From an uncultured Bacteroidales bacterium (lineage in GTDB: Bacteria; Bacteroidota; Bacteroidia; Bacteroidales; Muribaculaceae): 47,817 nt of DNA. Both the position numbers and the translations under genes were made by a program. Below the pieces are notes generated by a model. It did no database searches. It was not told the DNA's origin and worked only from the letters and a program-made list of their open reading frames with translations. Below are positions 35,468 through 44,366 of the stretch, one piece after another (position 1 is the stretch's first letter; every line of letters begins with the position of its first letter). The stretch covers positions 1 to 47,817 of the forward strand of contig CAJLWO010000015.1 in assembly GCA_905210435.1 (NCBI GenBank). The letters are read 5' to 3'.

Positions 35468-36376
35468 TTACAGTTTTGCCGCGACTCTTAGTTTGGCGCT
35501 GCGCGACCGCGGGTTGCGGTCAACCTCTTCGTCGTCGGGGACGATGGGGCGCGAGGTCAGCAGTTTGAACGGGGAGAGGCTGCGGCCGAAGAAATCTTTG
35601 TTCTCGCGTCCTTCGAAATTGCCGGTACGGAAGAAGTTTTTGACGAGCCGGTCCTCGAGGGAGTGGTATGTTATCACGGCTATGCGTCCGCCGGTCTTGA
35701 GGAGTGTGAGTGCACCCTGCAACAGCTCTTCAAGAGCGTCGAGCTCGTGGTTGACCTCGATGCGGAGCGCCTGGAACACTTTGGCGAGCTCTTTTTTGCG
35801 TCGCGCGGGGTCGATGAGCGGTTCGATGACGGCGAGAAGCTGCTCGATGGTGTCGATGTCACCTGACGTGCGGGCCTTGACGATGGCCGCGGCTATGCGG
35901 CGCGCGTTTTTGAGTTCGCCGAGCAGATAGAATATATCGGCAAGGCGTTCCTCGGGATATGTGTTGACCACCTGGGCGGCGGTCAGCCGGCCGTTGCGGT
36001 TCATGCGCATGTCGAGCGGGCCGTCCCAGCGGAATGAAAAACCGCGTTCGGGGTCGTCGAAATGATGGAACGACACCCCGAGGTCGGCCAGTATGCCGTC
36101 GACAGAGTCGACTTTGTAGTAGCGCATGAAGTTGACGATGTATCTGAAGTTGGAATGTACGATGGTGAAGCGGCTGTCGTTCATCGCGCGGCTTACGGCA
36201 TCCATGTCCTGGTCGAAGCCGTAGAGATGGCCTTCGGGTGAAAGTTTCTCGACAATGGCGCGCGAATGTCCTCCGCCGCCGTAGGTCACGTCGATATATG
36301 TGCCGTCGGGGCGTATGTCAAGCGCCTCGATAGTCTGCGGCAGCAGGGCGGGTATATGGTAAACAGCTTCAGGCAT
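35468..36376 (-). CDS. rsmH: 16S rRNA (cytosine(1402)-N4)-methyltransferase
   Basis: The 302-residue SAM-dependent enzyme has YHIPALLPQTIEALDIRPDG, the SAM loop IDVTYGGGGHSRAIVEKL, ILADLGVSFHHFDDPERGFSFR, LDMRMN, TFQALRIEVNHEL (here KVFQALRIEVNHELD) and VITYHSLEDRLVKNFFR. It methylates C1402 in the ribosomal P site region. It heads the dcw cluster here; the usual upstream mraZ is missing. The 363 bases before it separate it from the divergent MATE gene. Confidence 0.96.
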   Translation of the reverse strand: MPEAVYHIPALLPQTIEALDIRPDGTYIDVTYGGGGHSRAIVEKLSPEGHLYGFDQDMDAVSRAMNDSRFTIVHSNFRYIVNFMRYYKVDSVDGILADLGVSFHHFDDPERGFSFRWDGPLDMRMNRNGRLTAAQVVNTYPEERLADIFYLLGELKNARRIAAAIVKARTSGDIDTIEQLLAVIEPLIDPARRKKELAKVFQALRIEVNHELDALEELLQGALTLLKTGGRIAVITYHSLEDRLVKNFFRTGNFEGRENKDFFGRSLSPFKLLTSRPIVPDDEEVDRNPRSRSAKLRVAAKL

Positions 36377-36739
36377 GTAAAGTGGTGTTTTATTGACTTA
36401 TCCGAGATGGCGTTAACTATTATTAACACATTGTCGCTTATGGGTGTAAAGTTACTAAAAAGTTATCGGAATTTACGAAAATAAACAGTGAAATTTTTCA
36501 ACAATTTTGCGATTTTTTTCAACATGTTTTCACATTATTATTGTTAAATTTGTTAATGCGCTTGAAGTCAGTATATTGATGCCGGATGCTGCTTTGGCTT
36601 AAGATTTGCGGGATTTGCGGGAGAATTATGACATAGGGCAGGTTTTATTTGCAATTGTAAACCATCTTGCGTATCCCGACAATATTAGCTAATTTTGCAT
36701 TTTTGCTTTAGGGCAATCTTAAAGAAATATATCGCTTAT
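36377..36739. other. Divergent promoter region, no mraZ
   Basis: The stretch between rsmH and the MATE gene is AT-rich and contains no frame resembling MraZ on either strand. The rightward MATE promoter is listed separately. For the dcw side only a near-consensus TAACTTTA (minus strand, 36446-36453) is seen, without a convincing -33 element. GTTAACTATTATTAAC near 36414 is a short dyad. Confidence 0.6.
36667..36697 (+). promoter_or_regulatory. MATE gene promoter
   Basis: CTTG ends at 36669, and after 20 bases TAATTTTG (36690-36697) matches TAnnTTTG. Transcription starting near 36704 makes the ATG at 36740 the start and excludes the in-frame TTG at 36695. Confidence 0.65.
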
Positions 36740-38116
36740 ATGGTACAATCGACAATTGACAGTCAGCTGCTTACGCGGAGCGGACGCTATACGGCAATAC
36801 TGAAGCTCGGCACGCCCATACTTGTGGGGCAGGTGGGGCAGATCATAGTGGGATTTGCCGACTCGGCCATGGTGGGACATTATTCTACCGACGCTCTTGC
36901 CGCCGCCTCGTTTGTCAATAATATCTTCAATATAGCGTTGCTGATGTGCCTGGGTTTCACCTACGGTCTGACACCACTTATAGGGGCGCTCTACTCGGCA
37001 GCCCGCAATGAGGATATAGGCGCGACGCTGCATCGCGGCATACGTCTTAATTTCCTCTTTTCAATGGTGATAACCGCCATGATGGGAATACTCTATCTCA
37101 ATATCGACAAGCTCGGACAGCCGGAACACCTGCTCCCTCTCATACGTCCGTATTTCCTTATCTATCTGGGTACTGTGGCGGCAATTTCGCTTTTTCAGAC
37201 ATTCGCCCAGACTTCATACGCAGTCAACGCGTCGATGATGCCTATGTGGGTGGTGCTCGTGTGCAATGTCGTCAATATCGGGGGTAACTGGCTGCTGATC
37301 TACGGCAATATGGGTTTTCCGGAGCTCGGGCTGACCGGAGCGGGTATTTCGACATTTGTGTCGCGATGGGCGGCTGTGGTGGTGATAATATCGATATTCC
37401 TCATTGCGAAGCGTTACAGGCCCTACCGGCCCACGGCATTGCGTCCCGGGCGATACGGGCACCGTGCGGTGGTCATATTCCGCACGTCGATGCCGGTGAG
37501 TCTTCAGACGGGGCTGGAGACGGCGGCGTTTTCAGTGGCGGCCGTGATGGCCGGATGGCTCGGAGCCAATCAGCTGGCTGCTTTCCAGATATTTGTGACG
37601 ATAGGCTCGCTCGGCTTTGTCATTTATTACGGTATGGCGGCCGCGATGTCGGTGCTGGTGGCTAATGCGTCGTCGTGCCGTGATGCGGAGCGTCACATGC
37701 GGGCGATAGCCGGTTCGGGTTATGTCATCATTCTTGCGCTTGCCTTTGTGGCCTGTACGGTATTCCTGTCGTTCGGGTCGCATCTGATTGGGGTGTTTAC
37801 CGAAGACGGGACTGTCATAGCCATGACGGCGTCGATGATAGTGCCGCTGGCCATATATCAGCTCGGCGACGCTACGCAGATAAATTTCGCCAACGCGCTG
37901 CGCGGCACGGCCAACGTCATGCCTATGGTGTGGATTGCATTCTTCTCCTATGTCATAGTCGGCATCCCCGCCACCTACATAATGGCGTTTGTATTCGACT
38001 GGGGCATAGTAGGCATCGCATTGAGTTTCTCGGTCTCCCTCTTCACGGCCGGCGCCCTTTTCCTCTACACATTCCTCCGTACCACGCGCCACCATAATGC
38101 CGAACGGATAAAATAG
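36740..38116 (+). CDS. MATE family efflux transporter
   Basis: The 458-residue protein has about twelve hydrophobic helices in two similar halves. It shows MATE signatures near the start of each half: LGTPILVGQVGQIIVGFADS with MVGHYSTDALAAASFVNNI, then RTSMPVSLQTGLETAAFSVA. MATE proteins export cationic drugs or metabolites in exchange for Na or H ions across the inner membrane; the substrate here is unknown. It is a single gene with its own promoter, divergent from the dcw cluster, and is followed by a REPIN-like repeat. Confidence 0.92.
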   Translation: MVQSTIDSQLLTRSGRYTAILKLGTPILVGQVGQIIVGFADSAMVGHYSTDALAAASFVNNIFNIALLMCLGFTYGLTPLIGALYSAARNEDIGATLHRGIRLNFLFSMVITAMMGILYLNIDKLGQPEHLLPLIRPYFLIYLGTVAAISLFQTFAQTSYAVNASMMPMWVVLVCNVVNIGGNWLLIYGNMGFPELGLTGAGISTFVSRWAAVVVIISIFLIAKRYRPYRPTALRPGRYGHRAVVIFRTSMPVSLQTGLETAAFSVAAVMAGWLGANQLAAFQIFVTIGSLGFVIYYGMAAAMSVLVANASSCRDAERHMRAIAGSGYVIILALAFVACTVFLSFGSHLIGVFTEDGTVIAMTASMIVPLAIYQLGDATQINFANALRGTANVMPMVWIAFFSYVIVGIPATYIMAFVFDWGIVGIALSFSVSLFTAGALFLYTFLRTTRHHNAERIK

Positions 38117-38119
38117 CAA

Positions 38120-38225
38120 GAGGATGTTGCAGGACTTCCAACAGTAGGGACGCACGGTCTGTGCGTCCGGAAAGCGAACATTGATTATCAACGAATTATC
38201 GGACGCACAGACCGTGCGTCCCTAC
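38120..38225. repeat. REPIN-like repeat, copy F, with one recognisable outer end
   Basis: GTAGGGACGCAC arms (from 38144) are inverted to CTAC at 38225, each arm a hairpin with GGTCT-type loop. The spacer includes TTGATTATC and ATTATCGG. The left flank GAGGATGTTGCAGGACT matches the outer ends of copies B, E and G; the right end is too degenerate to place. Confidence 0.75.
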
Positions 38226-38297
38226 AAAGAGTAAATTTTTGGATGTGGCTTATGGTTTTGCGGCATTTTGCTTAATTCGGAAAAAACGTTCGGAATG

Positions 38298-38328
38298 ATT
38301 GAATTTACCAAAAGTTTTGTTATTTTTG
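38298..38328 (+). promoter_or_regulatory. Promoter of the DUF4254-GT9 pair
   Basis: ATTG (38298-38301), a 19-base spacer, and TATTTTTG (38321-38328) fit the Bacteroidetes promoter layout. Confidence 0.55.
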
Positions 38329-38460
38329 CGTTTAGGTAGTTTTGTTTTTTACTTACGTGCATGTCTCTTTGGAATTGCGTGGGTGAGGATTAAGGAATTG
38401 CCTGAATTGTATAATTGGATATAAACGAGTGTTTAACTCAAAGAAATAACAGCTTTTGAT

Positions 38461-39075
38461 ATGACTTTTGCGGAAAATTGCAATGCGGTGTTTGACCGTT
38501 CGACGTCGGATTACCATATTAACGACGATGTGGATTACGTGGCTGTCAATCCGTTTCCTTCAGATACCATCGACCATGTGCTCTATGCCAAAAACTGGAT
38601 TGACGCCGTCCAGTGGCATCTTGAGGATATAATACGTGACCCCAACATCGATCCTGTCGACGCGCTGGCGCTGAAGCGCCGTATCGACCGTTCGAATCAG
38701 GACCGTACGGACATGGTGGAGGAGATAGATACCTATTTCCGCGGACTCTATGCCGATGTCACGCCGGCCGCCGACGCTACAATCAATACGGAAAGTCCCG
38801 CATGGGCTCTTGACCGTCTCTCCATTCTCGCTCTCAAGATTTACCACATGCAGGCCGAGGTGGAGCGTGCCGATGCGACAGCCGAACATATTGCCCGCTG
38901 CAAGGCGAAGCTCGATGTGCTTCTGGAGCAGCGTACCGACCTGACAACGGCCATCGACCAGCTGCTCGATGATATTGCCGCCGGCCGCAAATATATGAAG
39001 GTATACCGCCAGATGAAGATGTATAACGACCCGGCCACCAATCCGGTACTCTATGGCAAAGGGGAAAAGAAATAA
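38461..39075 (+). CDS. DUF4254 protein
   Basis: This 204-residue, mostly helical soluble protein has no signal peptide. It matches DUF4254 in its segments AENCNAVFDRSTSDYHI, LYAKNWIDAVQWHLEDIIRDP, DALALKRRIDRSNQDRTDMVE, and LSILALKIYHMQAEVER. The function is unknown. In Bacteroidetes the family sits next to a GT9 lipopolysaccharide glycosyltransferase, as here, where the two frames overlap by 23 bases. That points to a shared role in lipopolysaccharide core assembly. It has its own promoter at 38298-38328. Confidence 0.88.
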   Translation: MTFAENCNAVFDRSTSDYHINDDVDYVAVNPFPSDTIDHVLYAKNWIDAVQWHLEDIIRDPNIDPVDALALKRRIDRSNQDRTDMVEEIDTYFRGLYADVTPAADATINTESPAWALDRLSILALKIYHMQAEVERADATAEHIARCKAKLDVLLEQRTDLTTAIDQLLDDIAAGRKYMKVYRQMKMYNDPATNPVLYGKGEKK

Positions 39076-40150
39076 GGACGGCAAGCTTTCCAACGTGCTG
39101 GTGGTGCGGTTCTCGGCCATCGGCGATGTGGCCATGACCGTGCCCGCGCTTTACGGAGCATGTCACGCCCATCCCGATGTGCGTTTCATTTTCGTGACCC
39201 GCGCCTCCATGACTTCGATATTCCTCAATGCGCCGTCCAATCTCGTGGTCGTCGGTGTCGACCTCAAGGGCACATACAGCGGACTGAAAGGGATGCGCCG
39301 CCTGTTTGGCGAGTTGCGCGAAAAATATGATATTGATGCCGTGGTCGACCTCCACGATGTCATACGCACAAAATATATACGTCTGCTCGCGTTCATGAAG
39401 GGATTGAAAGTGAGCCGCATACATAAAGGGCGCAAAGGGAAGCATGCCCTTACGCGTAAAAACAACAAGGTGATGCTACCGCTGGAGACATCGCGCTCGC
39501 GCTACCGCGCCACATTCGCGCGCCTCGATCTTGCTCCCGACGAGTCGTTCACGGGCCTTTTCGGCTCGGGAAAGGCTCCGGCCGACCTGTTCAAGGATAT
39601 TACCCCAGGGCGTCCCGCAGGGGAGCATTGGGTGGGTATCGCCCCGTTTGCCAAGCATCCGGGGAAGATTTATCCGGTGGAACTGATGGAGGAGGTCGTG
39701 GCGAAACTGAGCGGCATTGGCGGCTTGCGCATATTCCTCTTCGGAGGAGGCGACCATGAGCGCGAAGTGCTGCGCCGGTGGCAGGAAAGCTATCCCGGTG
39801 TGAAATCGCTTGCCGAGGGACGCTACGGCTTCGCTACGGAGCTTGCGCTGCTGAGCAATCTTGACTGCATGGTGTCGATGGATTCGGCCAACATGCATCT
39901 GGCGTCGCTGGTCGATATTCCGGTCGTGAGCGTATGGGGGGCGACGCATCCCTATTGCGGATTCAAGGGATGGAGGCAGAATGATGAGAATATCATACAG
40001 TTGCCGCTGACATGCCGTCCATGCTCGGTGTTTGGCGACCGCCCGTGCCATCGCGGTGACTATCTGTGTCTCAACGGTATCAAGCCGGCAATAATCACCG
40101 ACAAAATTCTCTCGATTTTAGGTCTGATGCGCGATTTGGCAAAACAATAA
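39053..40150 (+). CDS. Glycosyltransferase family 9 (heptosyltransferase-like)
   Basis: The 365-residue GT-B protein begins after a Lys-rich start with NVLVVRFSAIGDVAMTVPAL, the GT9 hallmark. It continues with VVDLHDVIRTKYIRLLAFM, GIAPFAKHPGKIYPVELM and the donor-site VSMDSANMHLASLVDIPVVSVWGATHP. GT9 enzymes usually add heptose to the inner core of lipopolysaccharide from ADP-heptose at the cytoplasmic face. Whether this organism uses heptose is not shown. The Cys-rich end (LTCRPCSVFGDRPCHRGDYLC) is common in this Bacteroidetes subgroup. The start lies within the DUF4254 gene. Confidence 0.9.
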   Translation: MAKGKRNKDGKLSNVLVVRFSAIGDVAMTVPALYGACHAHPDVRFIFVTRASMTSIFLNAPSNLVVVGVDLKGTYSGLKGMRRLFGELREKYDIDAVVDLHDVIRTKYIRLLAFMKGLKVSRIHKGRKGKHALTRKNNKVMLPLETSRSRYRATFARLDLAPDESFTGLFGSGKAPADLFKDITPGRPAGEHWVGIAPFAKHPGKIYPVELMEEVVAKLSGIGGLRIFLFGGGDHEREVLRRWQESYPGVKSLAEGRYGFATELALLSNLDCMVSMDSANMHLASLVDIPVVSVWGATHPYCGFKGWRQNDENIIQLPLTCRPCSVFGDRPCHRGDYLCLNGIKPAIITDKILSILGLMRDLAKQ

Positions 40151-40236
40151 TTGTTAAAAATCGTTGATATATATGGCGAGATATTGATATTGTCGTCATA
40201 GCGTTTCGATTATTCATTTATAAAAGAGTATATCCA

Positions 40237-41898
40237 ATGAAAAAATTTTGCTGTCTGATGGCTGTCGCCCTCATGGCGATAGTGATGCCGGTGAGAAGCA
40301 TTTCAGCTATACCCGCAAACTATTATAATTCGATTAACGGGCTGGCTGACCGCGACTTGAAAGATGCCCTTCACTCGCTGATATACAATCATACGGAGGT
40401 CAAATCATACACCTCGCTTCCGGAATATTTCCGTACCACCGACCGGTTTCCCGGCACGGATTACTGGTGGGACATGTATTCCGACATGGAGGTGTCGATG
40501 TATATCACCTTCGGCACATACATGAACCGTGAGCACTGTTTCCCCAAAAGCTGGTGGGGTGGCGGTACGAGTACACCCGCCTATGTCGATCTGTTCCACC
40601 TCTATCCCTCCGAGGCCAAGGCCAATCAGGCCAAGAACAATTATCCTCTCGGAGAGGTGGTTACATCGACATTCGACAATGGTGTCGTCAAAGTCGGATA
40701 TGCCACTACCGGACAGGGCGGCGGCGCCCAGAAGGTGTTCGAGCCTAACGAGGAGTATATAGGCGACTTCGCGCGTACATATTTCTATGTCGTCACCTGC
40801 TACCAGAATCTCACATGGGACTCGAAATATATGTTCATGCTCGAACAGAATGACTATCCTACGCTGAAACCGTGGGCTATCGACCTTCTGCTCAAATGGC
40901 ACCGCGCCGACCCCGTCAGCCAGAAGGAAGTGAACCGCAACGAGGCCGTCTACGGATTCCAGGGCAACCGTAACCCGTTTATCGACCATCCCGAACTCGT
41001 GGAGTATATATGGGGTAATAAAATAGGACAGAAATATCAGGACGGCGGTTCCGAACCGGTCGGCGACCCCGAACTGACTACGCCTGTACAGGATATGGCG
41101 CTTGACTTCGAGCAGATAGCTATCGGAAAGAGCGAGACGCGTCAGCTTGCCTTCCTCGGACATAACCTCTCAGGCAAACTCTCGCTTGCGGTGACAGGCA
41201 CCGACAAGGCGATGTTCTCGCTTGACACGAAGACTATCGACGCGTCGCTGGTAAATGCCGACGGCGGCTATTTCCTGCCTGTAACTTATAAACCGACATC
41301 GGTAGGCACTCATTCGGCACGCCTTATCATATCTGACGGCGGACTGACAGGTTCGCGCGGCGTGGCTCTGATGGGCGAGTGCCTCGAGGTGCCGGTGCTC
41401 ACCGCTCCCGTGGCGACTCAGGCTTCCGACATCACCGAGACAAGCTATGTGGCCAACTGGCAGCAGCCTTCGGAAGTCGTGGACTATTATATAGTAACGC
41501 GCACGCGATATATCAACGGCAACTCGTCGTCGGAGGAAATCATGGCCGAGGAAAATTCACTCCTTGTGGAGGATTTCGAAGGTTCGGTATCGGAGAGCTA
41601 TAATGTGCGTTCGGTACGTCTCGGCTACGAGTCGCCGGTATCCAATGAAATATTCGTATATCATGCCGGAGTTGAGGGTGTAGAGATGGATTCGCCTTTG
41701 GGTTATGCCTACTGGCCGGGCGGTCTGCGCATAGTATGCGGCGACACCCAGTACGACCTCGAGGTATATGACATCACCGGACGCCTTGTGATGACTCTTC
41801 CCGAAGTGCATGACAACGACATCATCGAACTTCCCTTCGGTGTATATCTCATCACTACCTCAAGCAGCCGCACGCCGCTCCGCGTGATAGTGAGATAA
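40237..41898 (+). CDS. Secreted endonuclease I family nuclease with C-terminal sorting domain
   Basis: The 553-residue protein has a signal peptide (about 1-24) and an endonuclease I domain (about 28-270) with the catalytic pattern NREHCFPKSWW, LFHLYPSEAKANQAKNNYPLGEV and FEPNEEYIGDFARTYFYVVTCY. It then has a beta-rich module (about 285-385), a fibronectin III-like module (about 390-480), and a C-terminal segment (LEVYDITGRLVMTL and FGVYLITTSS) resembling type IX secretion sorting domains. It would degrade extracellular DNA or RNA outside the cell or at its surface. It appears to be a single-gene unit, and repeat copy G follows it. Confidence 0.9.
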   Translation: MKKFCCLMAVALMAIVMPVRSISAIPANYYNSINGLADRDLKDALHSLIYNHTEVKSYTSLPEYFRTTDRFPGTDYWWDMYSDMEVSMYITFGTYMNREHCFPKSWWGGGTSTPAYVDLFHLYPSEAKANQAKNNYPLGEVVTSTFDNGVVKVGYATTGQGGGAQKVFEPNEEYIGDFARTYFYVVTCYQNLTWDSKYMFMLEQNDYPTLKPWAIDLLLKWHRADPVSQKEVNRNEAVYGFQGNRNPFIDHPELVEYIWGNKIGQKYQDGGSEPVGDPELTTPVQDMALDFEQIAIGKSETRQLAFLGHNLSGKLSLAVTGTDKAMFSLDTKTIDASLVNADGGYFLPVTYKPTSVGTHSARLIISDGGLTGSRGVALMGECLEVPVLTAPVATQASDITETSYVANWQQPSEVVDYYIVTRTRYINGNSSSEEIMAEENSLLVEDFEGSVSESYNVRSVRLGYESPVSNEIFVYHAGVEGVEMDSPLGYAYWPGGLRIVCGDTQYDLEVYDITGRLVMTLPEVHDNDIIELPFGVYLITTSSSRTPLRVIVR

Positions 41899-41915
41899 CC
41901 GTTTTTGATAATGTT

Positions 41916-42069
41916 GGGAGGGGGTTGCAAAACTGATGTGGGCGGTTGCGTGATGTAGGGCTGCTCCCCGGAGCAGCCGATTGTAAAGGCTGATTATCGG
42001 CTGTATGGCGGCTGCACCGGGGTGCAGCCCTACATCATGACGTGTTATATTTACCTGCAACAACCTCCC
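41916..42069. repeat. Composite repeat, copy G, with a different stem (GGCTGCTCC)
   Basis: The outer ends GGGAGGGGGTTGCAAAACT (41916-41934) and ACCTGCAACAACCTCCC (42053-42069) are inverted. The core 41951-42037 has TGATGTAGGG/CCCTACATCA feet and hairpin arms GGCTGCTCC-CC-GGAGCAGCC and GGCTGCACC-GG-GGTGCAGCC. The spacer keeps GGCTGATTATCGG as in copies D and E although the stems differ. Confidence 0.85.
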
Positions 42070-42089
42070 TGCTGATAAAACAAGTGCAG

Positions 42090-42617
42090 ATGAAGAAAAA
42101 AACAATATGGGATTTAAACCGCGTTTCGGTCGACGAATACCGCCGGTCGCGTAAGATACCGCTGACCGTCGTTCTTGACAATGTGCGGTCGCTCAATAAT
42201 ATCGGCTCGATATTCCGTACGTCTGACGCCTTTGCCGTGGAGCGGATACTGCTGTGCGGCATTACGGCCACCCCTCCGTCGCCCGAAATACACAAGACTG
42301 CGCTCGGAGCCGAGGACTCCGTGCAATGGGTCTATTTCGAGCATACTGTCGATGCGGTGAATATGTTGAAGGATGAGGGGTACACTGTATGCGCGCTCGA
42401 GCAGGTGGAGGGCAGCGTATCACTTGAACGTTTCGAGGCCGACGCGACGTGCAAATATGCTTTCATTGCCGGAAACGAGGTGGACGGTGTCGACCAGAAT
42501 GTGGTGAACCTGTGCGACGTGTCGCTTGAGATACCGCAGGTAGGCACCAAGCACTCCCTCAATGTGGCCGTGTCGACTGCCATTACCATCTGGCACTTCT
42601 TCCTGAAACTTCGCTGA
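42090..42617 (+). CDS. SpoU/TrmH-family RNA methyltransferase
   Basis: This 175-residue protein has only the SPOUT catalytic domain with all three motifs: DNVRSLNNIGSIFRTSDAF, FIAGNEVDGVDQ, and LEIPQVGTKHSLNVAVSTAI. It methylates a ribose 2'-OH in tRNA or rRNA; the target nucleotide cannot be told. It forms a trefoil-knot dimer in this family. The start at 42090 (MKKKTIWDLNRVSVDEYR) was chosen because the in-frame upstream start at 42042 lies inside repeat copy G. It converges on the GNAT gene. Confidence 0.92.
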   Translation: MKKKTIWDLNRVSVDEYRRSRKIPLTVVLDNVRSLNNIGSIFRTSDAFAVERILLCGITATPPSPEIHKTALGAEDSVQWVYFEHTVDAVNMLKDEGYTVCALEQVEGSVSLERFEADATCKYAFIAGNEVDGVDQNVVNLCDVSLEIPQVGTKHSLNVAVSTAITIWHFFLKLR

Positions 42618-42684
42618 GAAGACGGGGTGACGGTGTCAATATAACCCGCCGAGGGTATATTTTTGAGTGCCGAACACCGTTGTA

Positions 42685-43068
42685 TTATACTTTGACCGGG
42701 TCGATGTATATTTTGCCGCAGCCGAGTTTGCGGGCTTCTTCAGTCAGCAGATGCGTAATCCGGCCGGCAATATCTCCTTTGCGGAATGCTTCGCGCACAT
42801 ATATGTCGGTGACACATGCGCATCTACCCGCGGGATTGTCGGGTGACGGGGGTGCGTCAAAGAAACGTATTCCGCCGAAACCGCACTCTTCCCCGTCGTC
42901 GGTAGCCATGAAGGCGGCATAGGAGCCGTCGGATATATGTCCGCGTAAATATATGCGGTTTGCTGCCAACAGCCTCGGGTGCGGCTGCTGACCGCTAATA
43001 TCTCGTAGAGCCTCAATCCTCCACCGCATCACTGACGGCAACACCACCATCCTGTGCAATTCAACCAT
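42685..43068 (-). CDS. GNAT-family N-acetyltransferase
   Basis: The 127-residue protein shows a GNAT core: AAFMATDDGEECGFGGIRFF (beta strands 2-4), CVTDIYVREAFRKGDIAGRI (beta 4 and the acetyl-CoA pyrophosphate loop R/Q-x-x-G-x-G/A), and LLTEEARKLGCGKIYIDP (alpha 3-beta 5). It is shorter than many members and ends soon after beta 5, so the last strand may be missing or swapped. The substrate is unknown. It is separated by about 160 bases from the surface-glycan operon upstream and has no recognisable promoter box. Confidence 0.8.
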   Translation of the reverse strand: MVELHRMVVLPSVMRWRIEALRDISGQQPHPRLLAANRIYLRGHISDGSYAAFMATDDGEECGFGGIRFFDAPPSPDNPAGRCACVTDIYVREAFRKGDIAGRITHLLTEEARKLGCGKIYIDPVKV

Positions 43069-43229
43069 AATTGTTTAACATTTCTGTTTTGTTTTGGATC
43101 ATTGGTTGACGTAGTCTGTCATTTTTAATCCTCATATCGAGTATTATACGCTCAATGTCGGTCTTGGCTTTGTAGCCTGCGCTAGATATATTTTTATAAG
43201 TTCCGAAATAGAAAACAGGCCATGTCAGT

Positions 43230-44360
43230 TTATCGTTTGAGTTCTGTTTTGCATAATTTTAATGCAGCGTCAATAGTGTCATCCATGTCGGCATAGGTGT
43301 AAAGTCCGAGTCGGCCTCCGAAAATTACATTGTGGGTCATCGCTGCAAGCTGCCGGTATTTATTGTACAGCAGGGAATTACGCTCGTTATTGATAGGGTA
43401 GTACGGTTCTTTTCCCTCTGCAAAATCATCGGGATATTCGTAGGTGATTACAGTCGTCGGCTGGCAACCGAATTCGAAATGCTTATGCTCAATGATTCGT
43501 GTATATGGTACATCGAAGGCGGTATAATTGACTACGGCGTTGCCTTGAAAATCGGCAATCGGCAGGCGGCGGTTTTCAAAACGGAGGCTGCGGTATTCCA
43601 ATTTGCCGAAACGATAGCCGAAATATTGGTCAATGCAGCCGGTGAACAGAATTTTACGGGCTGATTTGTCGAGAATTTCCCTGTGGTCGAAATAATCGGT
43701 TCCGAGTCTTACTTCGACACCGTCAAGGAGTGCCTCTATGAGTTTGTTGTATCCTCCCTCGGGAATGCCTTGATATTTGTCGTTGAAATAATTGTTGTCA
43801 AATGTGAATCGGAAAGGGATTCGTTTGATTATGAATGCAGGAAGCTCGGTTGCTTTGCGCCCCCATTGTTTTTCGGTATATCCTTTTATCAGTTTGGTAT
43901 ATATGTCTTTGCCGCATAGGGTCAGTGCCTGTTCCTCAAGATTTGCCGGCGTGACGATGTGGGCGTATTCTTTACGTTGTTCATCGATTTTGGCTCGTGC
44001 CTCTTCGGGTGTCATGACGCCCCAAAGTCGATAAAAGGTGTTCATATTGAACGGCAGGTTAAAAAGAGATCCGTTGAAATTCGCTACCGGAGAGTTTGTG
44101 AAACGGTTGAACGTGACAAACCGGTTTGCATAATTCCATACTTCTTTGCTGTCGGTATGGAAGATATGGGCGCCATATTTATGAACGTTGATGCCGTCAA
44201 TTTCCTCACAATATATGTTGCCTCCGGTATGGTTGCGCCGTTCAATCACGAGGCATCTGAAACCTCTGTCAGTGGCTTCGCGGGCAAAGACTGCGCCAAA
44301 AAGTCCGGCTCCTACGATGAGATAATCGTACTGGCTGCTGTTGTTTACGGAATGATTCAT
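43230..44360 (-). CDS. glf: UDP-galactopyranose mutase
   Basis: The 376-residue flavoenzyme has the FAD-binding start YDYLIVGAGLFGAVFAREA, the RRNHTGGNIYCEEIDGINVH block, YGAHIFHTDSKEVWNY, KGYTEKQWGRKATELP, and near the end AMTHNVIFGGRLGLYTYADMDD. It converts UDP-galactopyranose to UDP-galactofuranose in the cytoplasm, using reduced FAD. It is the last gene of the glycan operon; a galactofuranosyltransferase two genes upstream would use its product. Base composition is more AT-rich than its neighbours, as is common in surface-glycan loci. Confidence 0.96.
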   Translation of the reverse strand: MNHSVNNSSQYDYLIVGAGLFGAVFAREATDRGFRCLVIERRNHTGGNIYCEEIDGINVHKYGAHIFHTDSKEVWNYANRFVTFNRFTNSPVANFNGSLFNLPFNMNTFYRLWGVMTPEEARAKIDEQRKEYAHIVTPANLEEQALTLCGKDIYTKLIKGYTEKQWGRKATELPAFIIKRIPFRFTFDNNYFNDKYQGIPEGGYNKLIEALLDGVEVRLGTDYFDHREILDKSARKILFTGCIDQYFGYRFGKLEYRSLRFENRRLPIADFQGNAVVNYTAFDVPYTRIIEHKHFEFGCQPTTVITYEYPDDFAEGKEPYYPINNERNSLLYNKYRQLAAMTHNVIFGGRLGLYTYADMDDTIDAALKLCKTELKR

Positions 44361-44366
44361 GTTATT

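Larger units (their letters stand above)
38117..38460. other. Intergenic region: repeat copy F and the DUF4254 gene promoter
   Basis: The left part holds a REPIN-like element (38144-38225) with a GAGGATGTTGCAGGACT end at 38120-38136. The right part holds a promoter at 38298-38328 and a leader of about 125 bases before the DUF4254 gene. No coding frame is supported. Confidence 0.7.

Noticed and set aside
36446..36453. TAACTTTA as the dcw cluster promoter
   Set aside because: It deviates from TAnnTTTG at the last base and has no -33 partner, so it was not listed as a promoter.
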